Shown here: one piece after another, positions 1-11,834 of the stretch | Numbering within the stretch: the stretch's first letter is position 1 | Layout of the letters: every line of letters starts with the position of its first letter | Origin: Diaporthe sp. PMI_573 | Lineage: Eukaryota > Ascomycota > Sordariomycetes > Diaporthales > Diaporthaceae | Assembly: GCA_021399435.1 (NCBI GenBank) | Contig: JAJTUP010000071.1 | Span: 124,001 to 188,000 of the forward strand | DNA: 64,000 bases | Direction of reading: 5' to 3' | The notes under the pieces: generated by a model | The model's input: the letters and a program-made list of their open reading frames with translations, nothing else | Told to the model about the DNA's origin: nothing | The model's database searches: none | Translations under genes and position numbers: made by a program

Positions 1-854
1 GGTGCGATGCACCTCAACGCCGCTGCGCAGGCCCTCCTCGCTCCCCGGCAGCACGGTGGTGATCTTGGCACCGTCCGGGAGCGCGTTGCCGAGGTTGATG
101 GTGCTGTTGTGCTCGGAGATGGCGTCGTAGGCGTGCAGGAGCTTCGCGCCGTTGGCGGCCTTCTTGATCCCCTCCACGACGGCGTCGTCGCCGTCCCGGT
201 AGTCGATGATGGTGTCGCCCTTGGAGGGGTCGATGAACGACTTGACGTGGTCCTGCGACTTGCCTGCGATGCAGATGAGCGGGTGGATGTTGGCCCGCAG
301 CGCCAGCTGGAGGGTGTAGATGCCCACGGCCGATGCGGCGCCGTAGATGACCAGCGGGATCGGCTCGCTCGCGGGCTGCCACGGCGCCGGGAGGCCCAGC
401 TTCGTGTTCAGCCCGCAGGCGGCGGTCAGCGCCGCCAGGGGGATGGCGGCGGCCTCCTCGAAGGTGGTGGTCTTGGGGATGTGAGCCGTGGTGTGCGCCC
501 ATGCGATCGCGTACTCGGCGTAGCTGCCGCCTGGCGTCATCATCTCGTGGAAGGCCATCACGCGGTCGCCCGGCTTGAACTCGGTGACGTTGGCGCCCAC
601 CTCGTGGACCACGCCGGCGATGTCGTCACCCCCGTTGAGGACCTTGTCTGGCATCCACTCTGGGATCTTCCAGTCCTTTGGGTTGGACCCGCTGACTGCC
701 ACCTTGATGAGGACTTGGTCGGCGTTGGGCTTTGGCACTGGCGATTCAATGATCTTGACCGACGGGCCTGGATGTGTCTTGATCAGTTGACTGGGGTCTT
801 GTAACCATGGGTATGCACGTGAGCCTTACCACGGTCGACAATTGCTTCCTTCAT
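1..854 (-). CDS. MDR-family (zinc-type alcohol dehydrogenase-like) enoyl reductase, 3' end outside window
   Basis: Exon 1 is 830-854 and exon 2 runs from 767 past the window edge; the 62-nt intron 768-829 starts GTAAGG and ends CAG after a CTGAT branch-like motif. The spliced protein begins MKEAIVDRGPSVKIIE and shows the GroES-like N-terminal fold (KVAVSGSNPKDWK, then GGDDIAGVVHEVG) and the nucleotide-binding segment VIYGAASAVGIYTLQLA. The residues that bind catalytic zinc in classical alcohol dehydrogenases are not apparent, so an NADPH-dependent enoyl/quinone reductase is more likely, as in trans-enoyl reductases of secondary metabolism. The substrate cannot be read from the sequence. About 250 residues are visible; the C-terminus is missing only because the window ends. 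The long open frame on the opposite strand is a codon-bias shadow. Confidence 0.88.
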
Positions 855-2774
855 CGTAAATACGTTAAATGTATGTTATCCTCAGTAGGAACTAGTTGAA
901 TGTTGAGACTGGGTGTAAGGATAACTTGGATATAGAAGCGAGGAAAAGAGGCTTTATGTAGCTATTGCAGATGAAAGTGAAGATACAACTATATCACAAA
1001 AGTAAATACAATCAATACGTGTATGGTAATGTAACCACACATCGTGACGATTTGTAACAGTTCTCCAATCGCCGATTTGTAAGAACCTACTTAAGTCCGA
1101 TTCGATTCTCCAGTGATGATGTGAGCGGGTCTAAATGGAGCCCGAGATCGATGAATGTTCCCCACCCACCGTCCGTACAGGCCCGTACTAATACACGTAT
1201 CTATTATGTGGCAATACTGAGCAAGGGTCCACATGCGGTTTCATCGACAGATTTCGTCCGTTCATTCGGCCGAAGATGTGCAGGGGCCCAATGATTTGTC
1301 TATTGCTACTACTGTGTAGTATTGCATCGAATGTTCTCGTTCAAACCTGCGCAACTGACTAAGTCGCGTGGAGACGGGAATGCCTGACCTGTCGGGTTGT
1401 ATTTCTCCTCGCGGGCGCGCTAAGTAGGCCGTTGATTAATAAACTGGCACATTATTGTACACCGTACTATGATCTCACACCGCATATATTTGCTAAGAAG
1501 GGGCTGACAACTATCAACAGCTCTAGACGTCTCATCCATAGCTGGCCCACTGAACCCTCCCGCAAAGTTGCCTTTCGAGTTAAAGTATCAAGCCAAGCTG
1601 GCAGGTGGTGATGAAGCCGTAAACATTTGAATCTCAGGCGAAAATTCGAATTGTCTCGACATCAACAGGCTGTATTGCGACAATCTTATTTTCAACCTAC
1701 TGTTATCGGCGTTGTATGTTATCTAACGCTGGGTCTTCGAGCGTTTACTACTGCCACTGTATGAAGGGACCGCCTACAGCTCGATAAAAAGAGTACGTAT
1801 AAAAACCGAAACCAGTTAACACGCGGTAGCTTAGGAACGACATTGTTGGCTGACAGGAAATCAATTTTCGGTCCAAGTGTTGGGTTATTATCTCCAGCAT
1901 GGGATGTGTCGTCAAAAAGTCACGTTTCATTGGCCGGGGACACAGAAGCCCGCTCCAAGCTTAGATCTGCATGCATTGGGCGTATGATACGTATCCGCGT
2001 ATTCCTGAAAGATTCGTGCCCAGAATTGCTTAGCCCAAGCTACTGGAGCAACAGCCACGGTGCTTTTGGACAGGCAAAGCTGTCAGAGCCGCCTGTCCAA
2101 TGGACGGTCCCATGCAGGGGAAGAATCGTACGATGACAGTGTTGCCCTGGATGAGATTTGATCATCATAGGCATGTTCTCGTATCAAATTCCAAAGAGTA
2201 CAAAGAGAACAGGTCGTGGGGCGGTGAAGGGGACTGTCTGGAAATGGAAGAAGCTCGAGCCTCACGCAGACGCCACCTGCAAACGTGGCCCCTACCAATA
2301 GTGTGGGTAGATGAAGTCTCAGATGACGGACAGGAACCAAGCTGGAGAGTTGGGTTGATATCTGACCAGTCAACAAGTGCAAAGACGGCTGGTGACATGT
2401 CGCTTTGCGGTTGAATGGATCAGAATCGCCATGCGTTGCATGCCAGTTTCAGAACATCAACCAAACAACCTTGGAAGTAACACGGCGAACAGTAAGAACC
2501 ACCAGGGTTGGGGTCGGAGCAACAATTTTCCGTCTGGACCCCGCGACCTCCAACTCGAGGTCCGGTCGGTCGGTTGTTCAGTATGCAAGTTATCTCTGGA
2601 CGGACCATGACGTACCAGCCATCTTTGCAGTTCTCCAGCAGTGTGCCAGGTGCCAACTCCGGGACAGCATCTGAGCTTTTAGCGATTTGCAGCCCAAAGC
2701 TGTAGGCAGCAAGTCCACCACCAACAACAGGCCAGGCTGGTGTCGCCCTCGGTCACGAAAGAGAAAGGTCCACC
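855..2774. other. Intergenic region, no convincing gene
   Basis: About 1.9 kb lies between the divergently transcribed MDR reductase and PAC1. Only short overlapping frames without recognisable domains occur. The right part is probably promoter and 5' leader of PAC1. I see no tRNA or repeat here. Confidence 0.6.
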
Positions 2775-4325
2775 ATGAGTGTTTTGACAAGTCGCCAAGC
2801 CGAAGAGCTGTACGTCCACCAGTCCACCACGCCATATCTCCTCATACCTCATACCTTGCCCGCCGACGCTAATGGTGCTCTGCTCTGCCCAGGCACAAGT
2901 CCATCATCGCCTACCTGGCTGCGAACAACCTAACAACCGCCGCCGCCGCTCTCAGGACAGAGCTGAACCTGCAGGAAGATGGATTCGACGCTGCCACGGC
3001 CAAGAAGTACGAGAACCTGCTTGAGAGGAAATGGACCAGTATCGTGCGGTTACAAAAGAAGGCATGCGCCGGCCCTTCGCTTCCCCACGCTCCAGCTCAC
3101 CCTCACCCTCACCCTCACGCGCAATGCCTGACTGATGTCTCGTCCCTAGATCATGGATCTCGAATCTCGAAACACCGCCCTGCAGTCTGAACTCGATAGC
3201 ATAACGCCTGCCTCCCTGACGCAGCGCAACAAAGACCCCTCCTCGTGGTTGCCCAAACCACCACCCCGATACACACTCGAATCCCACCGAAACACAATCA
3301 ACTGCATCGCCTTCCACCCCGTCTTCTCCCTGCTCGCCACCGGCTCCGATGATTATACGATTAAAATATGGGACTGGGATGTCGGCGAGCTGGAAAACAC
3401 CATCAAAGGTCACACCAGGGCCATTCTCGATGTCGACTACGGCGGCCCGAAAGGAAACACCCTCTTGGCGTCCTGCAGCTCGGACCTGACCATCAAGCTG
3501 TGGGACCCGGCTTCAGACTATAACAACATCCGGACGCTGGCAGGCCACGATCACAGCGTGAGCGCTGTGCGGTTCATACCCGCTTCAGCAAACTTGCTGG
3601 TCAGTGCTAGTAGAGACAAAACATTGAGGATATGGGACGTCACAACAGGGTTCTGCGTGAGGACACTAAGCGGCTCCAGTGGCTGGGTTCGGGATGTATA
3701 TCCGTCTTTCGACGGTCGCTACCTGTTCTCTGCTGGGGACGACATGACCGGCCGGCTGTGGGATATTTCCGAGGCCAACAGTACAGAAAGCAAAGTCGTC
3801 ATGACAGGCCACGAACACTATATCGAGTGCTGTGCCATCGCTCCCCCCACTGCATATCAGTACCTCGCGCCGCTGGCTGGTCGGACAAAACCTCCCCCGA
3901 GCAGCAGCTCGGCAGAATACATGGCGACCGGCGGCAGGGATAAGACGATACGCCTGTGGGATGCCCGTGGGATATGTCTCAAGACTTTGATCGGCCACGA
4001 CAATTGGGTGCGCGCTCTCGTCTTCCACCCAGGCGGCAAATATCTCCTCTCGGTGGCGGACGACAAGACGTTGCGCTGCTGGGATCTCACCCAGGAGTGC
4101 CGCTGTGTCAAGGTCATCGGCGAGCCCCACGAGCGGTTTATCACCTCGCTGCGCTGGGCACCGAGCATCGTCCGCAGCGTCGAGGGGTCGGCCGCGGGCG
4201 ATGGCACCCCCAGTAAGGACGGGGAAACAAGGAACGGGACGACGCCCAAGGCCCAAGACGTGCAGATCCGGTGTGTGGTTGCCACCGGGGGCGTGGATTG
4301 CAAGCTCAGGATCTTTACGACATGA
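2775..4325 (+). CDS. PAC1: Nuclear distribution protein PAC1/NudF (LIS1 homologue)
   Basis: Three exons (2775-2809, 2893-3061, 3150-4325) encode 459 residues, the usual length for fungal PAC1. The N-terminus ([20 protein letters not shown]) is a LisH dimerisation motif, followed by a short coiled coil around residues 60-85 and then about seven WD40 repeats with repeated GH...WD signatures. LIS1/PAC1 binds the dynein motor domain and works with NudE/NDL1 in nuclear migration and hyphal transport; that role is family knowledge. Intron 1 (2810-2892) is GTACGT-AG. Intron 2 (3062-3149) appears to be a GC-AG intron: only this choice joins LQKK to IMDLESR in the expected coiled-coil register. The start has a good context (CACCATGAG) and the first ATG opens the LisH motif. 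Confidence 0.96.
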
Positions 4326-5092
4326 CGAAATGCCACTGTCTTCATAAACCTTCCAAAGCTTCTTTTCTTTCTACTAGATCATCGTAATATCCTCAGGGGG
4401 GAAGGGAGGGAGCACTCTGTTCATTCATGTCAATGTGGCCTTCGGTGGTGGGGCCAAATCTTCCTTTTTTCCCCAGCCTTCAATACCCTCCAAATTCGGC
4501 AGTTGGTCTGGCCTCAGCCCCAAACCTTCCCACCTCATGCGTCCGGCGCGTGGTATTTTGTCAGGCTGTGCTCATTAGAAACACGGCTATCCCGGTGAGG
4601 CTTAGATCGAGCGGTGCCTTCTCACTTCTGCTGCATAGGATGGCGTTGGTGGACTACCCAGCTATCAGAATCTCATGTCCTGTCGTCTTATAAAAACTTG
4701 GAATACACTCGACCTTCAACTTAGACTGTGATCACCTTGTTGAGTCTCGCCGTCTTATCAATTACTTCTCAGTGCATGCAGGACAGCCGTGCTTACGTTT
4801 CTGGCCTGAGCTTGATGAACTTCGAGGTTAGAAAGCCCACAAATGCTTACTTAGGACGATTGCTTTGGGTGGTCGTATAATATAATGTAAGCGGTAACGA
4901 TCCTCTTGCATCCTTCGCGCATCCGACGCCAGGTCCGTCAATTTGGGGGAGCAGACCATGGCTTATTCCCAGTATAATTATCCTCATCGCCTACTTCCAC
5001 CATCTCCCCTTGCGGCAGAGGTCGTCTTTTTCTCTCAGCACATGCGATATCGTAAGACCTGCAAGCTCAGTCTCAACAACACCAACAACAAG
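4326..5092. other. Intergenic region
   Basis: Downstream region of PAC1 and upstream region of the next gene. Short open frames occur but none has a recognisable domain. Nothing else is seen. Confidence 0.6.
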
Positions 5093-5611
5093 ATGTCGGT
5101 CCCGCCGCAGGAAGAAACAGGCGGCTTCTCGCTCATTGTCACCGTCACCGTCCAACCCGACAAGTACGACGAGTGGCTCAGGCACTCCTGGGCAGCCTTC
5201 CAGCACGTCACCGCCGAGCCGGACTGACTGAGCTTTGAGATCTTCAGCGTCCAGGGGGAGCCGAACAAGGTCAAGTGGGTGGAGACCTGGAGCAAGAGCC
5301 TGGAGGCGGTCATGGCAGTGAGTTTCCCCCCCCCCCCCGTGTCCTTGGTCAGGCACAGCCCAGGGAACTTCGCAGATTCGTGTGCTTGCGATGCGTGTTA
5401 CCCGGCCTTGTCACCACGAGGAACTGCAGACGTTGTGATGGACTTTAAGGTGAACTGACAGCCGCTATAGGATCAGGGCAACAAGGAGTACATGAAGGCT
5501 TACAAGGAGGCGACCAATCCTTTGCTCGTTGGCGAGCCGCAGTGGGAGCTATTGAAACGGTTCGGTGGTGAATGGGCGAGGGCGCAAGAGGGTGTTTATC
5601 AGAAGCCTTAG
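5093..5611 (+). pseudogene. Antibiotic-biosynthesis-monooxygenase (ABM)-like small protein, interrupted by in-frame TGA
   Basis: Exon 1 (5093-5317) and exon 2 (5471-5611) would encode about 121 residues; the intron is GTGAGT...CTATAG. The N-terminal half (FSLIVTVTVQPDKYDEW) has the beta strand and helix of the dimeric alpha/beta-barrel ABM fold and the C-terminal half continues it (FEIFSVQGEPNKVKWVETW). A TGA at 5225-5227 interrupts the frame at TAEPD-stop-LSFEIF, where relatives usually read through in a segment such as EPEC; one substitution from TGC is enough to explain it. The frame is otherwise intact on both sides and across the intron. It is therefore a recent pseudogene, a sequencing error, or a read-through gene: the stop context TGA CTG resembles leaky TGA-C contexts. 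Function, if any, is a small cofactor-free oxygenase; substrate unknown. Confidence 0.75.
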
Positions 5612-6104
5612 GTATTGATTATTTTCGGACTCGACTGGGATTTGGGTCGTTCGTCTCACTTGGGAGACTCTGTCACACCATGCCTTCATGTCGTTTTGTC
5701 CCAAGCGTACATATCCACAAACAGAGTTGAAGTACATCCTGGGGCTATTCTCAGCGCAGCCACACGCAGTTGTGGCCGCGGGTGCAAATGTCTCCACAGT
5801 ACAACATATCGTGATCGCCATGTCTTCTCCAGTCTGGGTCAGAGCTCTGTAACCATAGCACTGCATCTTGTCTGTTTTTTTTGGCCAATGTTGTCAGAGC
5901 GGGTCTTCCCATTCGTTGGGGAAACCCCTTTTGCTGTCGGAACCAGCAGGAGAATCGCGCCATAGGTCAGTCCGTTCCTGCGCGATGTCAGCTGACTGTG
6001 GGAGAGGGGTTGGAAGACAACCTCTACAAAGTCTTGCCAATCCCACCAGCCGTCGATTTGAGGGCATCCAGTGATGCATTCATTACTTGTTGTATTGACT
6101 CAAT
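5612..6104. other. Intergenic region
   Basis: Spacer between the ABM-like gene and the methyltransferase gene. No convincing gene or repeat is seen. Confidence 0.55.
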
Positions 6105-6902
6105 ATGGCCTCCCAATATGATGCAATCGGTTCCAAATATGACAGCTTCAAGACCCTACCCACTTCAGCAATCGAGGAAGCGAGCTTCAAAGAAGCTATA
6201 CAGCCATGGCTCGCCAAGTTTCCTCACGCCAGAGTACTCGACCTCGCGTGCGGAACAGGATTTTATTCCAGGAAACTGCTCGACTGGGGCGCAGGGTATG
6301 TGCTGGGCGTTGATTCATCGACCGGTATGGTGGACGCCGCCAAGGGACCACTACGGAGGGACAGCAGCTATACTGGCAGGCTCAACTTCCGCGTCGGCAA
6401 CGCCCTGGACCTGGGCAAGGTAGATGACGAAGGACCGTTTCACATCGTCGTCGGCGTCTGGCTGCTCAACTACGCTGGGGACCTGGGCGAGATGACAAGC
6501 ATGTACCGCACCATTTCAGCAAATCTGGAGGACGGCGGCGTGTTTATCGCCGTGACACCCCCGCCTGTGGAGGACTTGGATGATTTTGTCAAGAGCCTGA
6601 CGAATATTACAACCCGGTATATGAATGCTCTGCCAGTTCAGGTGGACTACTACGAAAAGCTCGAGTCCGGAGAAGGCTGGAAAACTGAGATCCGCAGCCT
6701 TACAGAGGGTGCGCAATACAGTTTTAGGAACTTTCATCTCCGGAAGACTGTTTACGAGGAAGCGGCTAGAAGTGGCGGCCTGGACGGGAAATTGGAATGG
6801 AAGGAACCAATTATTCCGGAGCAAGTTGCGACGGCTACGGACGCCCTCAGCAAGATGTGTGTCGAAGTTAGACACATAGGAGTTCTCATTGTCGAGAAAT
6901 AG
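6105..6902 (+). CDS. Class I SAM-dependent methyltransferase
   Basis: Single exon of 265 residues. Motif I is VLDLACGTGFYS near residue 45, followed by the acidic end of strand 2 (GVDSSTGMVDAAK) and a motif near VGVWLLNYAG, as in small-molecule methyltransferases of the UbiE/Methyltransf_11 type. It transfers a methyl group from S-adenosylmethionine; the acceptor cannot be told from sequence. The start MASQYDAIGSKYDSF is typical of these families, which begin just before a Y-D aromatic motif. The protein is probably cytosolic, with no signal peptide or membrane segment. The neighbouring ABM-like gene suggests possible secondary metabolism, but no backbone synthase is nearby. Confidence 0.9.
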   Translation: MASQYDAIGSKYDSFKTLPTSAIEEASFKEAIQPWLAKFPHARVLDLACGTGFYSRKLLDWGAGYVLGVDSSTGMVDAAKGPLRRDSSYTGRLNFRVGNALDLGKVDDEGPFHIVVGVWLLNYAGDLGEMTSMYRTISANLEDGGVFIAVTPPPVEDLDDFVKSLTNITTRYMNALPVQVDYYEKLESGEGWKTEIRSLTEGAQYSFRNFHLRKTVYEEAARSGGLDGKLEWKEPIIPEQVATATDALSKMCVEVRHIGVLIVEK

Positions 6903-9670
6903 ATTGCATGTGGACCAAATTGACAGGCTTCAAGTCCTTCCAATTTTCGCTTCTCCCTAGCCTTTTCGAAACCCCTGGCATTCCTAGTCATGAGAGGGGA
7001 CGAGATCCGAACGTCGAACGCGAAGTCAGTTCTATTACTTCGATGACCGGGAATTAAATCCTTCGAGGTAAAAGGACCACGGAAATTGTGTGCAGCCGAC
7101 AGACTCCGTCAGGCAGGGGATACAGACGAGCCCTGCGTAGGTCTGCCTGCTTGCTTGGCATCGAAAATCATGTTCGGGGCTGTCGGCACTTGCATGCACC
7201 CCCCAGAATCTGCCCAGATGGATCCTTCCAAGCTGTTCCCCGGACAGGGCCAAGACTACAGTTTGCTTACACAGTTATTCCAAATCTGTCAAAGCCCTGC
7301 TGCACGGCGTCGGCTTGGCCACCCTCAATGATACGTAAGTGCCAGACATCTGGAGGCCGGTCTCAGAAGTAGCAGGCTCTCGCCGGGGAGGGAGACACGG
7401 ACTGCAATCGCAAGACAAAAAAGACAGACCCAATATAGCAAGCTTCGCGTCAACCAAAGTAACTTGCTCTATAACCTTTAACATATACCGCGGCTACCGA
7501 CTTCTTCAAACTCACAGAGGCTCGCAAGCCGAGGCCCTAAGCCGTTTGTGGCCCGGGCCGTGCTCGATGATCTCCACATTCCTCCAGGCCGGCCTGGCCA
7601 GGCAGGGAGGCTTGTGTCTGACAGGCCTCAGTCTTCTAGCGCTGGAAGACTACGAGATAGCGTGCTTCCATTTCGAACCGTCTGAATTTACTTCTTCTTT
7701 GGCGGCCCTAGAGCATGATCTACCACAGCACACGTGTGTTTCGCGGCATAACATGCTCCCCCGACAAAATGTCTGGCAGGTACACTGTCAAGCAGCATCC
7801 TGGCAAGCATGTGGTGATTGGTGAGACGAACAGAGCCGAGGTGATGAATTGATCCGCCGGTTGAACTTATTGCCCTGCTGTAGCGCTGGTGTAATTGGTC
7901 AAACTTTAATTTTCGTCGCAGCTTTCTAGGCCCTGAGGCCGCTCCTATCGGAGATTGCAAAGGTTCAGGAAGAACTACCACAGCCTGTGAGTTGCGAACT
8001 GCCTCATGGGTGCCCAGTGAGCCCAGGTGTCGATCAACATGCTTTTTCAGGCATGCGAGGACCAATGCACGACATTATCAGATACTTTAATGATGAACCT
8101 GCGAATGAGAGCTACCGAAAGGTTATGTAGCCGGGGTGGCATCAATCTGAAAGCTTGCAGAGCACGATCACTGGTCAACTTCGAAAAGGCTGTGGAAATC
8201 CCGCTTTCGCCCCCTGAGTCATCGCCATCCGGGTATGACATCCGGAGCCCCAGCTTTGTCGTCTTGAAGCTCTCGGCTATCTTGCCCGCCACCTGTGGGT
8301 CGCCATCTCCGGGCCTTGGCCTCGTACTGCACAGGTTCGAACATGAGGTCTTTGCAAATGCATTTTGTGATACACGGTATTATTCCTGCACGTCGATCAT
8401 AGCTCGTAGAATTAGGCGTAAAGGCTATCGGGGAGCATGAAAAGATGAATCCTATCAGACTGCCGCCGCCGTTGACAGGACTTGCCGTCTTTGCAGGTGG
8501 CGCAGGACCCGACCTGCCGGCTGAGACTCTTTGAATTCAGACGGCTATTTGTAGTAAGTCCTCTCGCATGAATGTACGAAGGGGCAAATAGGGGGCCAAG
8601 TCGCGCACCACGGCTAGGCGGGGCCCCTGCCCGCAATGCTCTCTCGCATTGTAAGGACATCCCTGGAACCGCCGCCACTGTTTCGAAGACAACCAGAGCT
8701 ACAGCCCACGCCCGCAGGGCCGAAGCCTGGCGCGCTGTGCCACCCTTTTTGGTTTTCGGGGAATTCCGTACGCAAAGACTGGCCGTGCGCCGCAGCAGTG
8801 CGAATACGGAATACATTACAACAGAATACAACGGCCGGGCCTGTCGGCTGACAGGACCAGTCTCGGGGTTGCAAAGAGATGGCTGATGGATCCGTGTCAT
8901 GGAGGCTGCTGCAACTTCGAATCATGGTACTACAGATACGATACCACCTCATCTGAGGCACCCAACTGCCTCCAAAATCAAGGCCGTTGAAGGCCAGGAA
9001 GTTGGCGTCGGTTCAAGATCATCCGATCGTCGTCAACAGTCCGAATATAATCTGCGCAGGGTTTCCCTGCCAAGGCCCCATCGGCAGGCTCACACTCACT
9101 TGCGCTCCCCCTCCACGGGTCGAATCAACTCTAATAGACAGGGACCCCGATCTTTGTACACGATGAGGCCGCTCGAAGGCGGACCCCTGGCGACCTCTGG
9201 GTGCCGTCCCCACTTCGGGCGGGAAGCAGTTGCATCCGCGTTTGCAAATATCCAGAGTGCCCATGCAAGGCGCCTCAGGATCGAACATGAACTGAGTCGT
9301 GCATGAGCGGTCCGAGACGTCCTCACTGGGCGGAACATCCTCGGAGACTGCTAGGCCGTAAACGTCATCCCAGCGGCCGGCCTGCGCGCTCCTGAGCCTT
9401 ATGTCATTCTGTGGTTCCCACTGTGCGCTTGCTTGACTAAAGAGTAAGGTGGTTCCCCGTGATGTTTACCTGGGCGTCAAGCTTTCTTTTTTCTCCCCAG
9501 CCAAGCACTGCCATGCCCGTACGGCCGAAGACAAGCTCGACATAAAACAACCCGAGCCGGCTTGGGGGACTCCTCTATGATTGCTTGCGCTGTCTCACCA
9601 CGGAAGATCTGGGGTAAATAACGACAGTGGATCCCCCTCACCTCGAAGCAATATCAACGTCGAAGGCAAG
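6903..9670. other. Gene-poor region of about 2.8 kb
   Basis: Several open frames of 80-160 codons on both strands overlap each other, lack recognisable domains and have unconvincing composition. No clear repeat or transposon end is seen. The last few hundred bases are presumably the promoter of the membrane-protein gene at 9671. Confidence 0.5.
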
Positions 9671-11115
9671 ATGGAGAGCATGGAGATGGCGATGGCCATG
9701 CGCCGGGCAGAGCTCACCCCAGAGTACCTTGCGGAGGATAGGAGTTATCAGCTGGTGGGCATCTCGATCGCCTTCGCAGTCCTCACAACGGTTATCCTGA
9801 GCCTGCGGTTTTATGCGAAACGATTTCAAGGAGGAGGCATATACGCCGACGACATGTTCCTGTCTGCCGCCTACGTCGTCAACCTGGGAATGTGTGCTGT
9901 TGGAATAAGTAAGTGGCTGGCATTGCGGACGCAAGCCGTCCTGTAGGAAGACTTGCAGGACTATTTCCTCACAGGGGCCCTGTGACAAGGCAGTTTTGCT
10001 TATACTCGGCGACAGTCATGACCAAAATCGGCGGCGTCGGTCGCCACGTCGAGTTCGTCGAGGAAGAGGAGCCGAAACAGCTCACCGGCTGGGCGCAGTC
10101 GATCCTCGCCTTCGAGCTCATCTACTTCACCTCGGTCGCCCTGCCCAAGCTGGGCATCATCTGCCTATACCTGCGCATATTCAACTGGAAGGGCGCGACG
10201 CGAAGCGTGGCGTGGGTCCTCTTCACCCTCACGGCCATGACGTCCGTCTCGCTCGTCGTGGCGGCCTGCTTCCAGTGCACGCCGATCGCGTTCTGGTGGG
10301 ACAGGACGATACCGGGGGGACGCTGCTTCGACGTCCAAGCCTTCTTCCACGCGCAGGCTCTGCCCGGCTTCGTGCTCGACTTGGCGATCATGGCATTGCC
10401 GATGCCGACTATCTGGCACCTCAAGATGCCGATAGTCAAGAGGCTGGCGCTGGTTGCTGTGTTCCTCGTCGCCAGTTTGTAAGCGCGGACGAATTATAAC
10501 ATGAAGTGGGATATTCTAAGCTGACTCGTTTTCCGCAGCGGCATCATCGCATCCATCATCCGCGCAAGAATCTTCTTCAGCACGGCAGCCTTCGGCGACC
10601 GCACCTTCGCATCGGTCGACCTGGTCGGCTGGTCCATCATCGAGACGAGCGTCTACATCATCACGGGGTGCCTCCCGCACCTGCGCGCCCTCGTATCACA
10701 CTACACGCCAGCCGTGATCAAGCAGGCGATCAAGAACACCGTCAGCTCCGCCACGTCCCGGTACGGAAAGTCCAAGGGCACGTCGGGGTTCTCGGGCTCC
10801 AAGTCGTACCCGCAGAGCAACAAGAAGGGCAACGCGTCCTCCCAGGTGCACGCGCTCGACGACGACGCCATCGAGCTCACGAGGCAGAACAACCAGTGGA
10901 ACCGGCTGTCGGGCGGCGCCGAGGACCTCGAGCGCGGCGGCCGCGGCGGCGGCGCGACCAAGATGGGGATGAGCGCGCGGAGCGCCGACACGTGGCTGCA
11001 GGACGCGTCGCCCGTCACCAACGTCAGGAGCTCGCAGGAGTCGCGGGATCGGGTTGGGACGCCGGTCGATGGCGCGATCACTGTGACGACGGAGGTGAGG
11101 CTGACGAGGGACTAG
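9671..11115 (+). CDS. Rhodopsin-domain-like seven-transmembrane fungal membrane protein
   Basis: Exons 9671-9908, 10016-10478 and 10539-11115 encode 425 residues (1278 nt including stop, phases consistent). The introns are GTAAGT...CAG and GTAAGC...CAG. Hydrophobic segments start with LVGISIAFAVLTTVILSLRF and YADDMFLSAAYVVNLGMC and continue through seven probable helices; conserved hallmarks of the fungal integral membrane (SAT4/Pth11-like rhodopsin) family are visible, including the loop CTPIAFWWD. The cytosolic tail of roughly 130 residues is Ser/Gly/Arg-rich. There is no extracellular CFEM domain. Family members sit in the plasma membrane and some act in surface sensing, but most are uncharacterised. 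An upstream in-frame ATG at 9581 is possible; 9671 was chosen because the upstream part is not conserved-looking. Confidence 0.88.
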
Positions 11116-11834
11116 AGTTCCGGATGTCATGCAGGACCGCTGAAGAGCCTAATGTTTTTTGTCAAGCCAGTTTTTGTTCGATATTTTCAATGTTAAGATA
11201 CCATCTCACTAGTGTGACATTCTTTTATTGAGTGAATGTCTCGTCGGTTCACAGTCTACCGGTACATGCTAAAATTATTTTCCTATATCCACGGCCAGTG
11301 GAATGGCAGAGTCGGTAATGAATCACACTGCCCCAGTCACTTTATTTGTTTTATTATATGATACCCACTAGTCAATTGCATTTGAACCAGACCAGGTCAA
11401 TCCGATGAGATAGAGACAGCCCGCTTGGAAATGGAAATATCATGGAACAGGCTTGATAAGTACTGCTACACAGTCGCCGAGCATACATATTTCAGACGGC
11501 TGCCTCCAATTACTTATTCCGGCCATTAGTTGATTATCTACAACTTCGTGTGGTCCCACACCCAAATTTGCTCTCCGCCGAACCAGGCCCCAGCCGGAGT
11601 TAGAGTCCTCCGCAACGGCTCCGCCCTCGGAGGTCTAAGGGCGTGACGACAATTCCCGGAGTATGACATTGCCGCCCAATTCCAGACTCGTAAGTTCAAG
11701 CGCATAAGTGCCCAAAGAATTATAGACATCGTGCAAAATAAGACCACCGCGCAGACTACAATCCCGATTTTTTGCCCTTTCGAACAAAAAGAAGTTCTCA
11801 TAGGCGTCGCAAGAACGAACAGAAGGAAACAGCC
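11116..11834. other. Intergenic region
   Basis: Moderately AT-rich spacer between two genes on the same strand. No convincing gene is seen; the last 100 bases are the probable promoter of the HAD gene. Confidence 0.55.

Noticed and set aside
7..804. 265-codon open frame on the plus strand
   Set aside because: It is antisense to the clear MDR reductase coding region; high GC at third positions opens the opposite frame.
7339..7824. 161-codon open frame (plus)
   Set aside because: No domain, signal peptide or coding-like periodicity; overlapped by other random frames in a gene-poor region.
8331..8345. Possible tRNA B-box-like GGTTCGAAC
   Set aside because: No matching A box or cloverleaf-forming flanks at the right distance.
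8899..9306. 135-codon open frame (plus) rich in Arg, His and Ser
   Set aside because: Low-complexity composition typical of chance frames; no recognisable motif or intron structure.
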